This document shows positions 3,967 to 7,149 of a DNA stretch of 7,149 nt, piece by piece. Within the stretch, counting starts at the first letter, position 1. Every line of letters starts with the position of its first letter. The DNA comes from Odoribacteraceae bacterium. Lineage in GTDB: Bacteria; Bacteroidota; Bacteroidia; Bacteroidales; Marinifilaceae. A program made the position numbers and the translations under genes. The notes below the pieces were generated by a model. That model saw only the letters and a list, made by a program, of their open reading frames with translations. It made no database searches and was not told where the DNA came from. The stretch spans positions 1 to 7,149 of the forward strand of contig JAIRXZ010000202.1 in assembly GCA_031267995.1 (NCBI GenBank), in the 5' to 3' direction.

Positions 3967-6693
3967 ATGAGTACAAAGTATGTTTACACCTTCGGCAATG
4001 GTAAGGCCGAAGGTAGAGCAGACATGAAAAACCTGCTGGGAGGCAAGGGCGCCAACCTTGCCGAGATGAATTTGATCGGGGTGCCCGTGCCCGCCGGGTT
4101 CACCATCACCACGGAGGTGTGCACCGTGTATAATCAACAGGGGCGCGCCGTGGTGGAGCAACTGATCGGTGAGAAGGTGAAGGACGGCATCGCCGCCACG
4201 GAGCAGATCATGAACGCCAAGTTCGGCTCCAGGGGCGAGGCTTTCCCCCTCCTGGTGTCCGTGCGCTCCGGGGCGCGGGTGTCCATGCCGGGACTGATGG
4301 ACACGGTGCTTAACCTGGGCATGAACGACGATGCCGTGAAGATCGTCGCCGACAAGTCGGGAAACCCGCGCTTTGCCTGGGACTCCTACCGCCGCTTCGT
4401 GCAGATGTACGGCGACGTGGTGATGGGCGTGGCCGCGGCCAAGGGGGAACACAATCCCTTCGAGGCGGAGATCGACAAGCTCAAAAAGGAGAAAGGGGTG
4501 AAGAATGATACCGATTTCTCCGCCGATGACCTGCAGGTGCTGGTGGCTCGCTTCAAGCAAGTGGTGAAGGAGCGGACGGGGAAGGTGTTCCCGACCGATC
4601 CCTGGGAGCAGCTCTGGGGCGCTATCTACGCCGTCTTCGATTCGTGGATGACCGAGCGCGCGATTCTCTATCGCCAACTCAACCAGATCCCCGAAGAGTG
4701 GGGAACGGCCGTCAACGTGCAAGCGATGGTGTACGGCAACATGGGTGCTACTTCCGCCACGGGCGTGGCGTTTACCCGCAATGCCTCCACCGGGGAGAAT
4801 ATCTTCAACGGCGAGTACCTGATCAACGCGCAGGGCGAGGACGTGGTCGCCGGCATCCGCACGCCCCAGGAGATCACCATCGAAGGGTCGCGCCGCTGGG
4901 CTGCCCAACAGGGTATCGCCGAGGAGGTGCGCGCCGGGCAGTATCCCTCGCTGGAGGAGACCATGCCGAACGCTTACGCCGATCTGAATGCTACCCAGCA
5001 GAAGCTGGAGGATTATTTCCACGACATGCAGGATCTCGAATTTACCATCCAGGACAATAAACTGTGGATGTTGCAAACCCGCAACGGCAAACGCACCGGC
5101 ACCGCCATGGTGAAGATGGCCGTGGATATGTTGCAGGAGGGGTTGATCGACGAAAAGGGCGCCCTGCTGCGCCTGGAGCCGAACAAGCTGGACGAGCTGC
5201 TGCACCCCGTCTTCGACAAGGACGCGCTGAAACGGGCGAACGCCCTCACCAAGGGGTTGCCCGCGTCGCCGGGAGCCGCTTGCGGGAAGGTGGTTTTCTT
5301 CGCTGACGAGGCCGAGGAGTGGAAGGCAAGGGGCGAGAAGATTATCCTCGTGCGCCTGGAGACCTCCCCGGAGGATCTGCGCGGGATGAACGTGTCGGAG
5401 GGTATCCTCACCGCCCGCGGGGGCATGACCTCGCACGCCGCCGTGGTGGCAAGGGGCATGGGCAAGTGCTGTGTCTCCGGCGCGGGGGAGGTCGAGGTGG
5501 ATTACGAACACCGCTGCTTCAAGGTGAAGGGCGTCACCGTCAAGGAGGGCGAATGGATCTCCCTGAACGGCTCTACCGGTCAGGTGTATGTCGGCGAAAT
5601 CAAGACGACTGCCGCCGAACTGTCCGGCGACTTCGGTAAGATCATGGATATGGCCGAAAAGCACACCCGCATGCACGTGCGTACCAACGCCGATACGCCG
5701 CGAGATGCCAAGGTGGCTCGCGAGTTCGGGGCAAAGGGCATCGGCCTCTGCCGCACGGAGCACATGTTCTTCGAGGGCGACCGCATCAAGGCCGTGCGCG
5801 AGATGATTCTCGCCGACGACGAGAAGGGACGCCGCGTGGCGCTCGAAAAGCTGCTGCCCATGCAACGGGGCGACTTCGAGGGGATCTTCGAGGCCATGAA
5901 CGGACTGCCCGTTACCGTCCGCCTGCTCGACCCGCCCTTGCACGAGTTTACCCCGAACGATCTCCCGGCGCAAAAGGAGATGGCTATCGAAATGGGGATC
6001 CCCGTGGAGAAGGTGATCTCCAAGGTCGCCTCCCTGCACGAGTTTAACCCGATGCTGGGACACCGCGGTTGCCGCCTCGGAAACTCCTACCCGGAGATTA
6101 CCGAGATGCAGGCGCGCGCCATCATCGAGGCCGCATGCAACCTGAAACTGAAAGGGCTGGATCCCCGTCCGGAGATCATGGTGCCGCTGGTGGGCGAGTG
6201 CAAGGAGCTGAAACTCCAGGCTGCCCTCATCCGCGACGTCGCCGAGAAGGTTTTTGCCGAAAAGGGCATCCGCGTGGATTACATGATCGGTACCATGATC
6301 GAGATTCCCCGCGCCGCCCTCACCGCCGACCAGATCGCGAGCGAGGCCGATTTCTTCTCCTTCGGCACGAACGACCTTACCCAAATGACCTACGGCTACT
6401 CGCGCGATGACGCCGCGAAGTTCCTCCCGACCTACGTCAACCGCGGGATCCTCAAAAACGATCCCTTCGAGATCCTCGACCAAACGGGTGTCGGGCGGCT
6501 CGTGGAGATGGGGGTATCCCTCGGACGCTCCGCGAAACCCAACCTCAAAGTCGGTATCTGCGGCGAACATGGCGGCGAACCCTCCTCCGTCATCTTCTGC
6601 GACAAGGTGGGCATGAACTACGTCTCCTGCTCCCCCTACCGCGTGCCCATCGCCCGCTTGGCGGCGGCGCAGGCGGCCATCGCGCACAAGTAA
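3967..6693 (+). CDS. ppdK: Pyruvate, phosphate dikinase
   Basis: A complete 908-residue PPDK (family range about 870-950), catalysing reversible interconversion of PEP, AMP and pyrophosphate with pyruvate, ATP and phosphate in the cytoplasm. The N-terminal ATP-grasp region (about 1-380) has GGKGANLAEM (25-34, K27) and SVRSGARVSMPGLMDT (98-113, R100). The swivelling phosphohistidine domain (about 420-545) carries GGMTSHAAVVARGMG (485-499) with the phosphorylated H490. The C-terminal PEP/pyruvate barrel (about 555-900) has CRTEHMF (595-601, R596), VRLLDPPLHEF (651-661, R652), GTNDLTQ (800-806) and VGICGEHGGEP (862-872) with the acid/base C865. All expected active-site residues are present. The threonine two places before the histidine (T488) is where dikinase regulatory proteins phosphorylate plant and some bacterial enzymes; no such regulator is in the window. 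ATG 3967 follows an A-rich leader with no Shine-Dalgarno. The gene has its own promoter and a terminator about 110 nt past the stop. In anaerobic Bacteroidota it can work in glycolysis or gluconeogenesis. Arg and Gly codons favour CGC/GGC, unlike the nag genes. Confidence 0.97.
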   Translation: MSTKYVYTFGNGKAEGRADMKNLLGGKGANLAEMNLIGVPVPAGFTITTEVCTVYNQQGRAVVEQLIGEKVKDGIAATEQIMNAKFGSRGEAFPLLVSVRSGARVSMPGLMDTVLNLGMNDDAVKIVADKSGNPRFAWDSYRRFVQMYGDVVMGVAAAKGEHNPFEAEIDKLKKEKGVKNDTDFSADDLQVLVARFKQVVKERTGKVFPTDPWEQLWGAIYAVFDSWMTERAILYRQLNQIPEEWGTAVNVQAMVYGNMGATSATGVAFTRNASTGENIFNGEYLINAQGEDVVAGIRTPQEITIEGSRRWAAQQGIAEEVRAGQYPSLEETMPNAYADLNATQQKLEDYFHDMQDLEFTIQDNKLWMLQTRNGKRTGTAMVKMAVDMLQEGLIDEKGALLRLEPNKLDELLHPVFDKDALKRANALTKGLPASPGAACGKVVFFADEAEEWKARGEKIILVRLETSPEDLRGMNVSEGILTARGGMTSHAAVVARGMGKCCVSGAGEVEVDYEHRCFKVKGVTVKEGEWISLNGSTGQVYVGEIKTTAAELSGDFGKIMDMAEKHTRMHVRTNADTPRDAKVAREFGAKGIGLCRTEHMFFEGDRIKAVREMILADDEKGRRVALEKLLPMQRGDFEGIFEAMNGLPVTVRLLDPPLHEFTPNDLPAQKEMAIEMGIPVEKVISKVASLHEFNPMLGHRGCRLGNSYPEITEMQARAIIEAACNLKLKGLDPRPEIMVPLVGECKELKLQAALIRDVAEKVFAEKGIRVDYMIGTMIEIPRAALTADQIASEADFFSFGTNDLTQMTYGYSRDDAAKFLPTYVNRGILKNDPFEILDQTGVGRLVEMGVSLGRSAKPNLKVGICGEHGGEPSSVIFCDKVGMNYVSCSPYRVPIARLAAAQAAIAHK

Positions 6694-6800
6694 GCGAGCG
6701 AAGGCAACCGCGAGCAAGCCCTCGCCCGGCCGGCGCGAACAAAAGCGCGACCAACGAAGGCAAGCGAGCGACCGACGAACGCTACCACGCGATAAAGACT
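6694..6800 (+). other. T-depleted 3' untranslated stretch of ppdK
   Basis: Between the ppdK stop and its terminator, only three T residues occur in 6694-6799. The segment repeats short words: AAGCGAGCGA at 6692-6701 and 6762-6771, and GAAGGCAA at 6700-6707 and 6756-6763. Since every stop codon begins with T, the frame of ppdK stays open for 33 further codons, to a TAA at 6793-6795, and would add a basic Ala/Arg/Lys-rich tail. I see no evidence that this is translated. Confidence 0.5.
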
Positions 6801-6831
6801 ACCCCGGCAGGCATCCCCCGCCGGGGTTTTT
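6801..6831 (+). terminator. Intrinsic terminator of ppdK
   Basis: ACCCCGGC at 6801-6808 pairs with GCCGGGGT at 6820-6827 around an 11 nt loop, and the run TTTTT occupies 6827-6831. An eight-pair, nearly all-GC stem with a U-run is a textbook Rho-independent terminator on the plus strand. On the minus strand no T-run follows the stem, so it works in one direction. It closes the ppdK transcript about 110 nt after the stop codon. Confidence 0.9.
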
Positions 6832-7040
6832 CACGTCCCGACGCCCCCCGCCGGGGAAAATGCCGCCGGTTTTTCGCCGCCGCCGCGGTGTAACGGGAGA
6901 ATTTTTTATAGATTCGCGACACCGACGCGCCCGACGGGGCATCCCCACGCGCACGCGGTCATCAAACAAAAACCCTTATGACAACACACCAAATTGCTGC
7001 CCCCCTCCCCCGCCCGACGGATGCCGGGGAAACGCGCGCG
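6832..7040. other. GC-rich intergenic spacer, no gene recognised
   Basis: This spacer holds scattered CCCC-GGGG and GCC repeats, for example near 6845-6860 and 6873-6890, and a short AT island at 6900-6914. An ATG at 6978 behind an A-rich leader opens a forward frame that stays open to the window edge. Its translation is low-complexity Pro/Arg-rich and crosses the 41 bp tandem repeat, whose period is not a multiple of three, so it is probably not a gene. TAGATTCG at 6908-6915 only loosely resembles a -7 box. Confidence 0.4.
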
Positions 7041-7149
7041 GACACCCCCCGGCCGGGGTTTTGTTCCCGGAAACTGCAACCAGAAAACCCCGACCGGGGT
7101 TTTTCTCCCGGAAACCGCGGCAAGAAAACCCCGACCGGGGTTTTTCTCC
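7041..7149. repeat. 41 bp tandem repeat of terminator-like hairpins, cut by window end
   Basis: Units begin at about 7041, 7082 and 7123 with a 41 bp period. The third is truncated by the window edge after 27 bases and matches the second over all 27; the first is more diverged. Each of the two later units carries AAAACCCC-gacc-GGGGTTTT (7084-7103 and 7125-7144), a stem with an A-run on one side and a T-run on the other, so it could end transcription from either strand. The rest of the unit reads CTCCCGGAAACcGC. The array may continue beyond 7149. Confidence 0.8.

Noticed and set aside
3964..6717. 917-codon antisense open frame opposite ppdK
   Set aside because: The same GC-driven artefact: composition is dominated by His, Gly, Leu and Arg, and it mirrors the full PPDK reading frame.
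6836..6900. A second terminator just after the ppdK terminator
   Set aside because: CCCC-gcc-GGGG near 6847-6860 is followed by AAAA on the plus strand, and the minus-strand reading has no T-run after the stem.
6978..7149. Possible start of a next gene running off the right edge
   Set aside because: The frame crosses 41 bp repeats whose period is not a multiple of three, the peptide is low-complexity, and the only upstream -7 candidate is poor. An A-rich leader before the ATG is the sole point in favour.

Overview
The window reads as chromosome from a GC-rich member of the Bacteroidota, most likely Bacteroidales. Three things suggest this: two promoters with the phylum's TAnnTTTG -7 box, genes that start behind AT-rich leaders without a Shine-Dalgarno sequence, and a glucosamine-6-phosphate deaminase fused to a PIG-L/LmbE deacetylase domain, an arrangement I associate with this phylum. 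Genus cannot be set from the sequence alone.

Layout. Positions 1-603 hold no convincing gene but are dense in repeats. There is a GAGCTTGTCGAAG-type palindromic element (about 157-184), then a pair of inverted REP-like palindromes each footed by GTAG (199-289), then a degenerate minisatellite of about 21 bp units in a 63 bp higher-order period (284-503). The promoter of the first transcription unit (about 550-581) follows, with a dyad between its two boxes. Positions 604-3822 form a two-gene operon: a ROK-family (NagC/Mlc-type) regulator and, 12 nt later, the NagB/PIG-L fusion enzyme. A 144 bp gap then carries a second promoter and a GC-hairpin 5' leader for ppdK (3967-6693), a complete pyruvate, phosphate dikinase. 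The last 456 bp have no convincing gene: a nearly T-free stretch, a strong intrinsic terminator (6801-6831), GC-rich spacer, and a 41 bp tandem repeat whose units each look like a bidirectional terminator and which runs off the right edge.

Working together. The first two genes make a compact amino-sugar catabolism unit. The ROK protein probably senses a GlcNAc- or GlcN-derived ligand and represses its own promoter. The fusion enzyme converts glucosamine-6-phosphate to fructose-6-phosphate plus ammonia, and its second domain could remove the N-acetyl group first, replacing a separate NagA (inference). ppdK links phosphoenolpyruvate and pyruvate at the bottom of glycolysis. It has its own promoter and different codon choice, so it is probably a separately controlled neighbour.

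No clearly novel multi-gene system is visible. The parts that deserve attention are the repeat structures in the two intergenic regions, the candidate ROK operator, and the hairpin-rich leader of ppdK.
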